A program made the position numbers and the translations under genes. Source: Epiperipatus broadwayi (lineage: Eukaryota > Onychophora > Udeonychophora > Euonychophora > Peripatidae). From it: DNA of 64,000 nucleotides. The stretch lies in contig JAQFVV010000181.1 of assembly GCA_028023455.1 (NCBI GenBank), positions 502,001 to 566,000 on the forward strand, read 5' to 3'. Below are positions 11,486 to 23,886 of the stretch, in pieces. Under the pieces are notes generated by a model. It did no database searches and was not told the origin of the DNA. It saw nothing but the letters and a program-made list of their open reading frames with translations. The first letter of the stretch is position 1. Every line of letters begins with the position of its first letter.

Positions 11486-12850
11486 GGTTTATTTAACTAT
11501 TGGCCAGTTTTTTTACCCATAGACATTGGATTATAGTAATTTAGAAAAAGTACAATTATTACAAAGTCTTGGCTTTATGTATCATTGATAAAATAGACTT
11601 GTCAAATAAAATTATATTCATTTTTATCATTTAATTTACTATATGTGCACATGAATAACATATTGTTTCTTTCATGCATAAATACATTATCAGGTTAAGC
11701 ATTAAATATAGTACATCATTCACTAATACATCTGAAATAAATATATTTTTTATAATTTTTAAAAAAGGAGTGTGACACAGTTATATTCCATATTCTTAGA
11801 AAGTTCAGAAAATGTTCAAATAAATATTTAAACTGTATATTGAGTTTAATGGTAAGAATTTATGTAGATTCAATTTTTGCTATTTATATAAATAATCTAA
11901 TATGATTGACACACATTTTTAGTATACTAAATTTATATATAATTGATTAAAATTTGTTTAAAACCTTCTCAAGAATGACATAAAAAGTTTGTTAATAGGA
12001 GTTATAAAAGATTGCAGCAATAAGTATGTTGAACATGATCATTGCATGAATGTTAAGTCTGGTTTAAAATTGTGTTCTTATCTTATAATACTAATTAAAT
12101 AATATTCATTAAGGCTGTAGCCTCAATCACATGCGTATAAAATGCGATAGTAGGGACCTCTACAGGTTTAAAACCACAAGCTTACTCTTGGAAGAATGTG
12201 CGTTTAAATAAATTTATAATTAATACTAATTAGAAGAATATTAGATTAAATCAATAGTATTTGCAATTTGAAAGTGTGAAAATAACAGAATTTTGCAAAA
12301 CATATTTTATGATAAAGTTGAGCATGATTTTTGTAATTATCTCAGACATTCTAAAAAACTGCAGTATACAAACTATTGAAAATTTAAAAGAAAGGTTTAT
12401 TGCAGAAAAAATTAACAAATAATTTTGAATAATTTTAAAAGTAATTATATAATATGTTTCAATAGCTTATTCTAAAAAAAGTGTTGATATCTAGACTGCC
12501 ACCTATCCAGAAGTATGATTGTTTTTAGATTGTAGATCTTTGTCGATCATATTGTTTTTATAAAAAAAATAAAATATTGATTTTGAACATTTAAATGTCA
12601 GAGGAACTGATATCATTTCCTTCTTATTTATCTTCTAAGGATTGAACAAAAAAAATATAAACACATGCATTATTTTATTTTATTTTTGCATTTTTATAAA
12701 AATTTTAGTGAAATATTACTAGCAGTTGTAAGATGTTATTTATTTGAATAAACAAAAATATTATTAGCAGTGAAAAAATATAAAATAATCTAATATGTAG
12801 GTTGTAATAGTTTCATTTTTCATTTTATTGAAGATTTTTAATGACAGGGT
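11486..12850. other. AT-rich DNA, no gene recognised
   Basis: No motif recognised. A somewhat GC-richer patch at 12110-12205 is unexplained. Confidence 0.45.
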
Positions 12851-12913
12851 AATCAGTTTTCGACATGCGCTGTTAATCATTAATGATTAAACCGAGCATG
12901 TCGAAGGCTGATT
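12851..12913. repeat. 63-bp imperfect hairpin
   Basis: AATCAG, TCGACATGC and TTAATCATT on the left pair with AATGATTAA, GCATGTCGA and CTGATT on the right, leaving short asymmetric bulges. No terminator role is implied in a eukaryote. It could be a PLE or transposon end. Confidence 0.65.
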
Positions 12914-13246
12914 GCATTCTGATGAAGAATTACTATCAAAAATTGATTTGCAAATTATATTGTTATTAAATTTATTGAAGATTATACATAATTGTAAATA
13001 TATAAATGTTGTTGCAGGGAGATTTGGACTGCAATAGATTTTATCTTTTAACGATCTGTATTTAGCAAAAACTAAAAAATGATTTGAAAATAATTTATTA
13101 AAGCATTCACCATTTTAAAGTATTACAAATTATTATTATTTGATAAATTATATATTTTGAAATAAATTATTTTAATAATTTAAAATGATTATTGGATAAG
13201 TCAAGTAAGCAAATTTATGTATATAAAATCATCTACTTTTTTAAAT
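12914..13246. other. AT-rich DNA, no gene recognised
   Basis: Short AT-rich spacer between the hairpin and the solo LTR. Confidence 0.4.
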
Positions 13247-13251
13247 CTATA

Positions 13252-13840
13252 TGTCATATCTGACCCTGCCTTCAGAAGTGGACTATTCCAGATTCCTTGC
13301 CTGATTGGCTAGCACCCAGTTGCTATCCAACAGGATTAAAACCTTCACTAGGGTTTGTGCACCGAATCCGCGTGTTTCCAGTAAGGTAGGGGATCTGCCT
13401 TTAAATAGTCAGCCTTTTGGAGTCAAGGCACAGAGCAATTACTTCTGTTAACCTGAACGACAGAACGTGCTCTCCATTAAACCTTCTGCTATCAGCAAAG
13501 GTATTTATTTAGTCATTATTGAGACGTCCACGCAGTGAGGCAAGTCCCCCTACAGACTGGAAACTGCTACGTCTGATGGCAAGGTAACTACATAGCTGGA
13601 AGAGTCTTACCAGAACTCACTACGCAGGCTAATCATTAGCTGGAAGCAAGTTCCATACTCTGCACGACTATCTCAACAGTGAAATCTATCAACTGTATTT
13701 GTACATTTGTTTAACTAACGTGTGCATATATTTTGTACTAATAAATTTAAATTGTACATATTAATTGCTGAATAGTTGTTCTTTTTGTATATGTTGGTTT
13801 TGGAAACGAACCTGCAAGCCTAACCAAAACAAACACAACA
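13252..13840. mobile_element. solo LTR of an LTR retrotransposon, 589 bp
   Basis: The segment starts TGTCATA and ends CACAACA (TG...CA ends) and is flanked by the 5-bp direct repeat CTATA at 13247-13251 and 13841-13845, as expected of an integrase target duplication. It is clearly GC-richer than its surroundings. Read on the plus strand it has a TTTAAATAG promoter-like box near 13400 and AATAAA at about 13740, which would be U3 and R signals. No internal coding region or second LTR is nearby, so this is probably a solo LTR left by recombination. The superfamily cannot be told from the LTR alone. Confidence 0.75.
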
Positions 13841-13845
13841 CTATA

Positions 13846-15654
13846 TATTAAACTATATATCGCAGAAAGTTAATATCTATTATTGATTTAAAAAAATATA
13901 TAAAAACAAAATTAGTTTAAATATATTAGTTTAGAATGGACACTGAGCAATAATATTATCTAACCACAATGTTTGAAAAGCATTTATCCTTAGTTTCCGA
14001 TATTTAATCCTAATTTTAAAATATAGGATTATTTTTTGTCATCTATCAAAATATTAGGAGAATTCTATTTGGATGAAAAAATAATAATCTAAGACTCGTG
14101 CGAATTATTAAGCACATTTTATATACTATTAACGGTTTTATTAAATTTTTCATTAGTTTTTTTTCTTTAAAATACCTTGGTATAACAACTTCAGTAAATT
14201 ATGGTTGTATTAAATTTGTCTTGCATTAGAATTTACTATATAATTAATTATAGCTATAAAAAGATTGCAATATCCAAAAAAAAGTATTTACAATCTAGTT
14301 TCGTTGTGAAAGGGATATTTATTTGTTAGATAAATATTTGGAGTTTAACATTATAACATTAATTTTAAGTTAATGCAACATTATTTTTCCGTGATTGGTT
14401 CAAGTTATAAAAAATTTAATATTTCTTTTAATTCGCTTGTTTCTTTTGATTTTTTCTGATGGAAAAAATATGTTGTCGTTGGCCGTTATGGTTAGTGACT
14501 TAATATTTTATTACTTTTGAGGTCTAGTGAGTCTCAATTAATTTACATTTTTATTACAATTAAAACAATTTTATCAACTATTTCATCCATATTTATTATT
14601 TTTAAATTCTGCTATTTAAAAAAGAGAAGTAAATATGCTGTAATAATTAATCTTTTTTATTGTTTAACTTATAGGTTTTATTATGTGGAAAATATTTGGC
14701 TTAGTTAAAATGATATTTAAATAAACATCAACGCACAAATTTATTCTGCATATATTTATATTATAAAGATAAATACCCGCAACATTTTTTTCTAATAAAA
14801 AGAGATAGGTAAATATAAAAATCTTTACCCATTGTACTGATTTCTATTCCATTATATTTTGTTGTTGGAAAATATATAGCCACGAGATAATATATGTAAA
14901 CCCACATATTTTAATTTATCTCATTACTGATTAACCTGTCTTCTGCGGAAATCTAACTAATGTTTTGTTAATTTGATAAATAAATTGCTCTTGTTCTTTT
15001 TTTTTTCTTAATAATTATTAAAAGCAAAAATACTTGTAGCTTTTTAAACTATTTTTCCACATGCACATTGTCAGCTTGGTAAAGTATTTATTTATATAGG
15101 ATTTTTTTTATATAAATATATATCCGTTTGTGTTTTGATATACAGAGAGAAGGAGAGGTTTTTATATTTTAAAGTGTTTATTTTCTTAAATTTCCTCGCC
15201 ATTTAACAATTTATTTGACTGCAAAATTAACGTAAAATATATTGCCAAAACGAATTGTTTATTTCCTGAGTTTCTGGGTTTTTTTTATAAACAATATTTA
15301 AATGCAAAACTACTAATGCGAGAATTAAATAACTAATAATGATCATATATATATGAAACAGGTGGAAAAAAAACTGCGTAAAAAACACAAAATAAATGTC
15401 AATCGAAAAAAAAATCGTTCACATTATTTTATTGTTCTTTCTCCAAAATTCATCTATAAATAAACACACTTAAGATTAGAATGTTTCCACGTATATAAAA
15501 TAGATGTGATAATTTACATTGTAGCTAAAAAAATTTAATTCTTTTTTAATCACCCATAAACGTCATTTTAAGATTTATCAGTTTGTTAATAAAAAAAAGA
15601 AAATACTTTTTTTTCACTTTAAACTGATTTTTTTTAGTTTATAGTTATTTTTCT
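13846..15654. other. AT-rich DNA, no gene recognised
   Basis: Only short AT-driven frames. No family recognised. Confidence 0.45.
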
Positions 15655-16310
15655 TACATCACTCCATCTATTTTCTCAGATGTATTTTAATACTAGACCT
15701 CTTACATTTTCTTGAGATCCATATTAAAACTCAAACTATCGACTTATTATTACGTTTTTTAGCATCCTTTACTGATCAATAATTCTTGTTAGTTTCTCAT
15801 TTACATATTTTGATTTTAATTTCTCCTTATTAATCCTAAAAGACATCTCATATTTCACTTTATTATCTGAAGTCTTTGCACTGCTCTTTTGTTAAGTGAT
15901 GAAGCCTTAACCCCTTTAATATTAAAAGTTCTAATAAAATATATTTAATAAAGGTTTTTTTAAATAGATAATCATAAACCCTTTTAATATTAAATTATTT
16001 CTACCAAAAAACACCCAAGTTCAATTCTATAATAAATTTTGTCATTATAATTATATATGTATTAATATAATTTAATCAAGGCATCGAGTTCTTATTAATT
16101 GGTTATTATTACAATTTTTCTCTTTTTTTAAAAGGCCTTTAAACATTATTTTAGTCGTTTTAGCATGTATTTTTATTTTACTTTTTTGTTTTTCATTTGA
16201 TAAATATTATATCATTCTCTGCAGTTTTAAAGTAGTATTTATAAGAACAACCACATCATTTGCAAAGTTTAAATGACTTAGATAATGTTCATTTGTTATA
16301 ATCTCTTAGC
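15655..16310 (-). pseudogene. LINE (RTE-like) RT and C-terminus remnant
   Basis: Read on the minus strand from about 16290, the translation gives NFANDVVVLINTTLKLQRMI, then SKIKIHAKTTKIMFKG (the region around the usual FADD catalytic box; here one aspartate has become asparagine), then RIELGWCFFGRNNLILKG, then SSAKTSDNKVKYEMSFRINKEKL, then a final ENRWSDVRK near 15665. The order matches the palm, thumb and C-terminal part of RTE-like LINE proteins. Stops and deletions are frequent. It ends in the same kind of C-terminal sequence found better preserved at 30008-30290. Confidence 0.7.
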
Positions 16311-16423
16311 TCTTTATTTAAATTCAAAAAGTACTTTCTATAAAGTAGCTGTGAAAAATTTTAGAAAATAAAATTACCACATCCTTGCCATTCACTGTTA
16401 ATCATTTCAAAGTCACCCTGCAT

Positions 16424-16490
16424 GGTTTGGGTGCAGTTGTTAGGACATCCGACTTGGGATCGGAGGTCTCGAGATCGATTTCGGGGCTTA
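16424..16490 (+). mobile_element. tRNA-Pro-like SINE head or tRNA pseudogene
   Basis: A foldable anticodon arm CCGA-CUUGGGA-UCGG (anticodon UGG, proline) follows a D-arm-like stretch with a weak A box. A T-arm/B-box-like GAGATCGATTTC (16470-16482) comes next. The acceptor stem does not pair, and GC content is far above the surroundings. A SINE promoter head is more likely than a functional tRNA gene. Confidence 0.55.
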
Positions 16491-16910
16491 CAGATCTGAC
16501 ACTCTGGCATTCCTACTTTTTATTAACTTTCCAAGCCATATGCCTTTTTTAATATATTGCTATGCAAACTAATCACTGCAATTACCTTTTGATATTCTTC
16601 ATAACTTGACAATATTTTGTAAGTATGTCTTAATGTTTCAAAGTTTTAATCTTCCAGAAATGTATAAAACGGCATCTTAATATTATTTGATTCTTTCTAC
16701 AATTTCTTTTAAATACATGAAAAGGATCAACTGAGTTATAATATTTTTTAAATATGCAGTTTAAATTAATTCTAATGTTCGTCTTTGGGATAAAGTATCA
16801 GTAAATTTTAGACAGGAGTTAAACATTTTCAAATTTGTATATAATGGAATATAATAGAATTTAATACAGACTATGTATTATTTATTTATTTAGGTATCAT
16901 AGCATTTTAT
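16491..16910. other. AT-rich DNA, no gene recognised
   Basis: Spacer between the tRNA-like segment and the GATA array. Confidence 0.4.
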
Positions 16911-17496
<586 letters not shown>

Positions 17497-17498
<2 letters not shown>

Positions 17499-18245
17499 TT
17501 GCTCAACTTAAGGCTATCTGATTCAATAGTGAGCAAATTTCTATATTTGTTTTTTTTATCCAATCATAAAATCCACTCTCACACAAATATGTGCTACTGA
17601 ATGACATTAAAAATTTTATGCTTGTTGAGGGAATTCCCAATATTCTAGCCAGATAGACAGCCAAAATGAAAACAAGATGATATTCTGAAATTTCAATTTT
17701 AATTGACCATGACTAATAAGATTTATAAAAGACTCTTTTGCAATTACATTATCTGGATCCTTCTCTGTAAATGTAAAGTGATGGCTAATCCAACTTTGAG
17801 CAATAAAATCTTCAGTAAAATATTTTTGAAAACAAAAGATTTTAAATGGCTGCATGTCATTAATGACAGTTTGTTGATAAAGTGTCTTCTGAAAAATTAT
17901 ATAAAATGGAGAACACCCTGAAATTCCTTTCTCAATTTGTTTTTTAAAAAATGGAAATTTATTTTTAAATGCTGTTATTTTATTGCTAAGCTCAAACAGA
18001 GAATTGTTAACTCCCTGCAAACTCATATTTAAATCATTTAGCCATGAGAAAATATCCATAGGTATGTTAGTCTAAATAGCCATTTGTCATCAGTAAGATG
18101 ATCTTTTATTGAATCTCCTGAATTCATAAGAAAAAATATTTATCTTGGAGTATAACTCAAAAAGTCTGCTAAGGACTTTGCCTCCTGAGAGCCAGAACCT
18201 CAGTATGAAATAATAGCATTTTATGTTCTCTCCCCATATCATTAC
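17497..18245 (-). pseudogene. hAT transposase (FAM200/ZBED-type) C-terminal pseudogene
   Basis: On the minus strand, HLTDDKWLFRLTYL then DIFSWLNDLNMSLQG, KITAFKNKFPFFKKQI, LKLKFQNI, FWLSIWLEYWEFPQQA and finally [20 protein letters not shown] follow the order of the C-terminal half of FAM200/ZBED5-like hAT transposases (LxDIFxxLNxLNxxLQG; the EYPELSxxA region; the TxIKxKxRNRL and DLRLxLSxI dimerisation tail). A one-base frameshift lies at about 18058, between LTYL and DIFS. Stops lie both in the upstream part and between 17564 and 17615. hAT transposases excise and insert DNA. This copy lacks the N-terminus and is dead. The GATA array begins right after the tail. Confidence 0.82.
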
Positions 18246-18939
18246 ATACAATTAAAAATAAACAGGAATTAAGTGTTTTCGATTTTATCAAATTAACTAT
18301 ATTTTACAGCTTCATTAAGAACAGATCTTAAATTCACAGTGAAACAGTCAGCTTGTACAATCTAACTGTTTCACCTACTATATTATATAATAGTATTCTT
18401 ATATATATATATATAAAACACCACCAAGATCTCGTATATCTATATAATAGTGCTATGAAAATCCACCTAAATCTAAACCTAAATAAATCTAATCATATGT
18501 GTGTGCATGTATATTTATGTATATAAAGAAATATTCATTTATATAGTCATGAATCTCTAAAATCTGCAGATATATATTGTTAATAATTAATAAATGAAAA
18601 ACGAATTGTATGAGTAACTTTAGACTACATATATGCTAGAAATTAAATGTTAATAGGTTGTAAAACATTAAGTTTTCTCTAACTTTAAATATTTATTAAG
18701 TTATTTGTATTCAAAATTTCATAATTCTGCATATATCGGTAAATTAGAATGGTCAAGTTACATATATAATAAAATGTTTTTCACAAATGTTAGATTTGTT
18801 TGTTTAGCCAGAATGATGCCAGAAGAATTAATCTTTCCCGGTATAAGATTAATTAAAATTATATTTAGAATTAAATTTAGAAAACTGCATAAATTATTGC
18901 TTGTCAATGGGTTTTTTTTTTTTGACCTAATTAAAAGTT
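18246..18939. other. AT-rich DNA, no gene recognised
   Basis: A short TA run near 18400-18416. No family recognised. Confidence 0.4.
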
Positions 18940-19330
18940 GACACAGCAGGCTCCCGCGATTCCTGGTAATTATCTTAAAGGCTAAGAAGACGCATCTAAG
19001 AAAATTCTATAATGAAAGAGAGGGGGGTATATTGCTAAAGAGAGGGGGGTGTATTGCTATATAAAGGATAGCAGCCATCTTTAAGCATTCGGACACTGAC
19101 TTTCAAGTTGTAATATTAATAAAATATTGAAGTTAATAATCAGCATGTCAGGATAATAGGCTGAAAATCTTGCCTTCTGCCCCGATGAAAAGCCACGGGA
19201 GACGGAAAAACATGAACTAACCACCGTAAAGACTTAAAGAGGTCCTGCTATGGAAAGAACTGAAAGAACTTTCCAGTGGAGAGAAAGGAAAAGAGAAGAA
19301 GAATGGTAAATACTCCTCAATCCTAAAGTT
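18940..19330 (+). promoter_or_regulatory. GC-richer TATA-containing segment, possible LTR or promoter
   Basis: A consensus-like TATATAAAG (about 19059-19067) lies just downstream of a duplicated GAGAGGGGGGT-GTATTGCT block (19017-19032 and 19039-19056). AATAAA follows about 55 bases later, and the segment ends in a purine-rich stretch with a splice-donor-like ATGGTAAAT (about 19304-19312). TATA plus AATAAA at short distance suggests an LTR R region. A cellular promoter is an alternative. No paired LTR or target duplication was found. Confidence 0.35.
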
Positions 19331-20545
19331 TTACACTAAACTAATCTCTAAATGCTAGCTTAAATCTTAGCCTAATGGCCATCCTAATAATGTAAACTAA
19401 AATGTAAATTTTATTTTATTTATCTCAATCTTAAAACTTGCTAAGTTAAAATGATTAAATAACTTCGTTGTAATCTTGAAATCTTGCCTGATTTAATAGA
19501 ATTAACTCATTTCACTAAGTAGCTGATTTGAATGAATTGACATGAGATATAAATTTTATATTTAAAAAGATTTGAAAATGATTTGAAAATACGTTTAATA
19601 TCTGATTTCCTATTTAAATTGTTTGATAAGTTATTTCTTTTGAAAATACATTTAATATTTAATAATCTGATTCTTATATATTGGTTTACTTGTAGAAATT
19701 AATGATTGATTTAGTTACGTATTAGTCTCATTTTAAGTAGTTAAATGCTATTCAATTTTAACTTGCTAAAAGCTAGAATTTAAATGTTTATATAAATTTA
19801 GTAACGTATAATATGCAGTAAGCTGCTTCAAAAAAAATAATAATTAAAATTTTTTTCTAATTTAGATTTTTTGTTAAAGATAATATGTTTCCTTTTTAAA
19901 AACATAAAAATTTAAAACTCAAAAAATCAAAAAACATAATTTTTAAAAAATTTCAATACCATAATATTAAAAAAAAAAAAAAATATTTTATTTTTGTTTA
20001 TTTTTTACCGTATTTTAAATATCGCATTTCTTAATTAAATGTATGCCAAATCTTATTATTTTAGTTATGTTATATTGTTTATGCTATATGTTTTCAAGAC
20101 CGAGCTTTATTCATAATTAAACCATTAGCGAGAATTACATGAAGATTCTCACGCATATATATATATATCGTTTTGCATATATATGTAATATGTGTAATAA
20201 TACACAAACTAAAAAGCTCTGTTTTGGAAAGGATAAAATATCTTGAATTAGATATAATTACAAGCGTACCATTATCTTAAAATAGATTTGCTTTTAGAAG
20301 TAATATTTTACCAATATTTAGTTGAAATGATTAAATGCAGCATAAATTTATAATTCTGTATTTTGATTTCCCCATATGCTGTAATCCTCCTTAAATAAAT
20401 AGAAGCCTACATAAGTGGCTTTGTAAATTGGATTCAAAAACTTTCCTAAATAGTATTACTAAGAGTATTATAATATGAACTGATATAGGGTAGTTTCATG
20501 AAAGAAACTCTTATTTTAGTATCTTAATTTTATAATATGAATATA
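19331..20545. other. AT-rich DNA, no gene recognised
   Basis: No motif recognised. Confidence 0.4.
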
Positions 20546-21010
20546 TAGTCAGTGGTGCATATGTGTCCTTATGAAACGCTACGGGCGTAACTCACTTGTT
20601 GCTGTACTTCTTTGCTGGGCGTATGTGTAAGGGCTACTCCAGTACATTTAGTTCGGGCAATTTTCTTCCTCAGATGGTGACTGGTACACGCCAACCCATT
20701 CTGCATCTTTTATGATGGAGAATGAGACTCACCCAGAGCTTAAGACTACCACAGTTATATAAATTGTTCGATCAGCCAGACTAAAAGGGCCTCCTAAATC
20801 ACAGCAATGAGTTAGGTCTTAGGGAACCGTTACTTGGTAAATGGTAAAAAAAATCCCGTGAGGAAGGCACATATAAGACGCAAAAAGACTCAGAATTGTA
20901 TGTTTCCATACGCATTAGTATTTGAAGTCTAACTTCCATTAATCAGTTCAACCCGCCAGTATAATAATTATCTCAGTTTTGATCTGAACTAGAATCCAGT
21001 TTAAACTTTG
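20546..21010. other. GC-richer unclassified segment
   Basis: About 460 bp of near-balanced composition in AT-rich DNA, with no open frame. It contains CACATATAAGACGC (TATA-like) near 20867. Composition and sharp edges suggest an old retroelement (LTR or LINE 5-prime end), but no family was recognised. Confidence 0.35.
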
Positions 21011-21210
21011 TAGTAGCTATGTAGAGAATACATTAATTGTTCGCGCTTGATAAAATATGTTCTTTATTATAATTTATTAATGTCACTTCCACTAAGCTAA
21101 AGCAAATCTAAATCCTATTATAGCATAAACTAGGCATAGATAACCATAAGCAAAGTCATTCGTTATTAAATAATATTAAGCTCATGAAAATATAATTGTA
21201 TTATAATTTC

Positions 21211-21454
21211 ATCACCTGCGAGTGATAAAACCATATATATATAGTAAAATGAATTAATTGTAACCTAAATACATCACCTGCGAGTGATGTGATGTTATAT
21301 ATATAAACCGGAAATGCATAAACCTTCAAACTTTAATATTTGTACTAAAAAATTATAATCACTTGTGAGTGATTTATTCTATATATGTAGACCAAGTCAT
21401 GTAAACTCAGCTATGCAAAATTATTTCTAATAACCCATCACCTGCGTGTGAGAT
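21211..21454. repeat. four spaced short hairpins, ATCAC-loop-GTGAT
   Basis: ATCACCTGCGAGTGAT occurs at 21211-21226 and 21273-21288. A one-base variant lies at 21358-21373 and a fourth, altered copy at 21437-21454. Spacings are 62, 85 and 79 bases. Each of the first three is followed within about 15 bases by a TATATA run. The stem is conserved while the spacer is not. Confidence 0.7.
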
Positions 21455-21654
21455 CAGACACATAGCCATTGAAATATTGTTTTAAATTATTGTTTTATAT
21501 TTTAAATTCATTAAATTAATTTTAAATTTACTCTTGCTTCATGTCTTAGTCTTGCTCACTGACTCATAATTATTTAGTATTTAGTAATCATTTCCATTAT
21601 TTATTAAAATCTTTGATATAATTAGTAGTTATATGTAAGCCACATGATACCTAT

Positions 21655-21858
21655 ATAGTTGCGTGAAATGGAACACCCATTATTCCCAGTCTTTTGTTCT
21701 GCTGCTGTGCTATTGCCGGCACGTGACGAAGAGAAATACTGCTGTGACCTCAACTGTGTCATCCGCAAGATCGTAAATCTATGAGCAATGGTAGAGCAAC
21801 TAAGGTTAGGCCAGAGCCGTGGCTTCCACCGCCATAAACCTGGTCGGTCTTAGGATGA
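21655..21858. other. GC-richer unclassified segment next to hAT pseudogene
   Basis: About 200 bp with near-balanced composition and a GAGCAATGGTAGAGCAACT stretch reminiscent of a tRNA D arm, but no clear B box. Could be a SINE head or the terminal region of the adjoining hAT element. Confidence 0.3.
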
Positions 21859-21862
21859 TTTA

Positions 21863-22830
21863 TCAGAGTTCTAGATTTTGTTTCGTGAATACATATATTT
21901 GATCATTCACATATTTGACCGTTACAACAGGGATATATTTTATAGCTAAATCTTCCTTATAAATTATACGGTTCATAGATTTACACTCTGTTGCTACTTT
22001 TTTAATTGTTATTACTACACTTAATAACTGTCCAATCATTGTGTGAGCATCATTTGTGCAAATTCCAACACATTTGTACCAACTTATATTGTTGTTAATG
22101 AAATAATCATTGATTATTTTGAATATTTCATCTAACATTGTTCATGCAGATAACAACTTACAAAATAATATTTCTTGGAATTTCATTGAGGAAATCAAAT
22201 CTTATATATACAAGTAATTACGCTAATTTAAAGATGTCTGTGCATTCGTCTACTTGCAAAGAATAAAACTGGCATTCTCTTAATCTCGTAATTAAAATAT
22301 TTTCAATATTTGATGCCATATCATCTATTTACTTTTTTACTGTGTTGTTTGATAGTGGCTCTCTATCAATTTCCTTGACTGCTTTTTCTCCAAGTACAGA
22401 TTTCACAATATCCTTAGTTACTGGTGGCAACAAGTTTTTCCGGTTGTGTGTGCTTTACTGCACCTGGTTACACGCAAATATGTCAAATAAGATGCGAGTA
22501 TGCAATTGGTATTAACACCGGTGAAAGAAGACGCGACTGCTTTTTGGTCACAAAAATTTAGTTTTCTTTTTAAAAAATCAATTGGCTTATCTTTTAAATT
22601 TTGATATTGGATTAATAAATGTATTTTAAAACAGAAGGCTTCAAACATCAGTTTGATAAACATTCAAAACATATAACTCACTGTAGAATAGGTTCAGTGT
22701 TTGTGCCAGATTTCATGGAGAATCGATACTTTATATAATCAGGATCGTACTGCCTTATCCAATTTATCTTTATATTTTGATGTAGATAGTTCATCTTTGT
22801 TCATATCTGGTGATTATTTTCTTTTGACTT
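21863..22830 (-). pseudogene. hAT transposase (FAM200/ZBED-type) N-terminal pseudogene
   Basis: On the minus strand from about 22800 the translation gives RQYDPDYIKYRFS (start of the BED-finger-type region), then KDKPIDFLKRKLNFCDQK, then CILASYLTYLRVTRCSKAHTTG, then KDIVKSVLGEKAVKEI, PLSNNTVKK, IDDMASNIENILITRLREC and FYSLQVDECTDI (equivalent of the LQLDESTD catalytic motif), and finally ISWYKCVGICTNDAHTMIG with VATECKSMNRIIYKEDLAIK. This is the exact block order of FAM200/ZBED5-like hAT proteins. Several stops and a frameshift break it, and it ends before the insertion domain. It covers the half of the protein that is missing from 17497-18245, but distance and intervening sequence argue for two separate copies. 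Confidence 0.85.
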
Positions 22831-22944
22831 GGAATAACTAGATCCAATCTGCTCTAAAAATCTCTTTATATTAAGACTGTTGATTTTCCTGTTTTAAATG
22901 ACAATTAAAATAATAATAAAAACAAATAAATATGACGTGAAACT
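22831..22944. other. spacer
   Basis: AT-rich sequence between the hAT pseudogene and the foldback element. Confidence 0.4.
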
Positions 22945-23886
22945 TGTTCCATTTTCATATACCATTGTCAAACTTCCTCCACTCACAACTTTGACGCCAT
23001 CCATTTCAGATAAATACAATAATGATTATTATTAATCATTTTCGAAACTAGAGATTATCTCTAGCACAGATATAAATTTTAAACCTCAGTATAGACGTAA
23101 AACTTACATTTAATATCACGACATCAATTGTTAAATGTATAATGTTTTAATATTTATTAGACTGCACTTCACGGAATTAATAAGTCACTATATAATTCAC
23201 AAAACAAACTGCAACTTATAATTATTTTCAATACATTCGAGCTGGATATAATACTACAAATAACTATTACAACAGATTTTATGAATGTGTATACCACCTT
23301 ATAGAAAAAAGCACCGGCTAGTAAAAACACGAAATATTACTATTTTCCATCAAATTTTTACTTTGTTTTACTTTTTACTTTTAAAAAAAATTGTTGATAT
23401 AAAATAATAACCAATTATGCTTTTGTGATATTTTTTTTTTAATAAAAGTATTTAAAAAAAAATAATTACGCGTTATACATATTTGTTGTTATTATTTTAC
23501 TTGTCGAATGGCGGTAACTTGGCGTTCGCGTATTGATACAGGAACGCGTAGCAGCAGTTGGGCACTGCTGGGTCATTTGTCTTTTATTGTATTTTTATTT
23601 ATATGAATTTAAAAAGAATGGGGAAGTATGGAGGTGTTTATTATATCTATAAAGATATTACACGTAGGAAAGAGAAAAATGAATAACTCCGTGTGTGTGT
23701 AAATTTAAAAAATCATATATATTAAACTTAACTGAGGTTTAATGTTTATATATGTGCGAGAGATAATATCTAGTTTCGAAAATGATTAGTAATAATCATT
23801 ATTGTATTTATCTGAAATGTATGGCGTCAAAATTGTGAGTGGAGGGATTTGACAATGGTAAATGAAAATGTAACAATGATTTATAA
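22945..23886. mobile_element. foldback or TIR element, ~145-160-bp inverted ends
   Basis: 22945-23090 and 23725-23886 are inverted copies with roughly 10-15 % differences. The ~630-bp interior has no coding capacity and includes a GC-richer patch at 23505-23575. The size suggests a non-autonomous DNA transposon, possibly of the nearby hAT family. A clear target-site duplication was not found. Confidence 0.65.

Noticed and set aside
16424-16490. Functional tRNA-Pro gene
   Set aside because: Anticodon arm folds, but the acceptor stem does not pair and the D and T arms are weak.
21211-21454. CRISPR array
   Set aside because: Only four repeats of 16 bp with uneven spacing, in an obviously eukaryotic sequence context.
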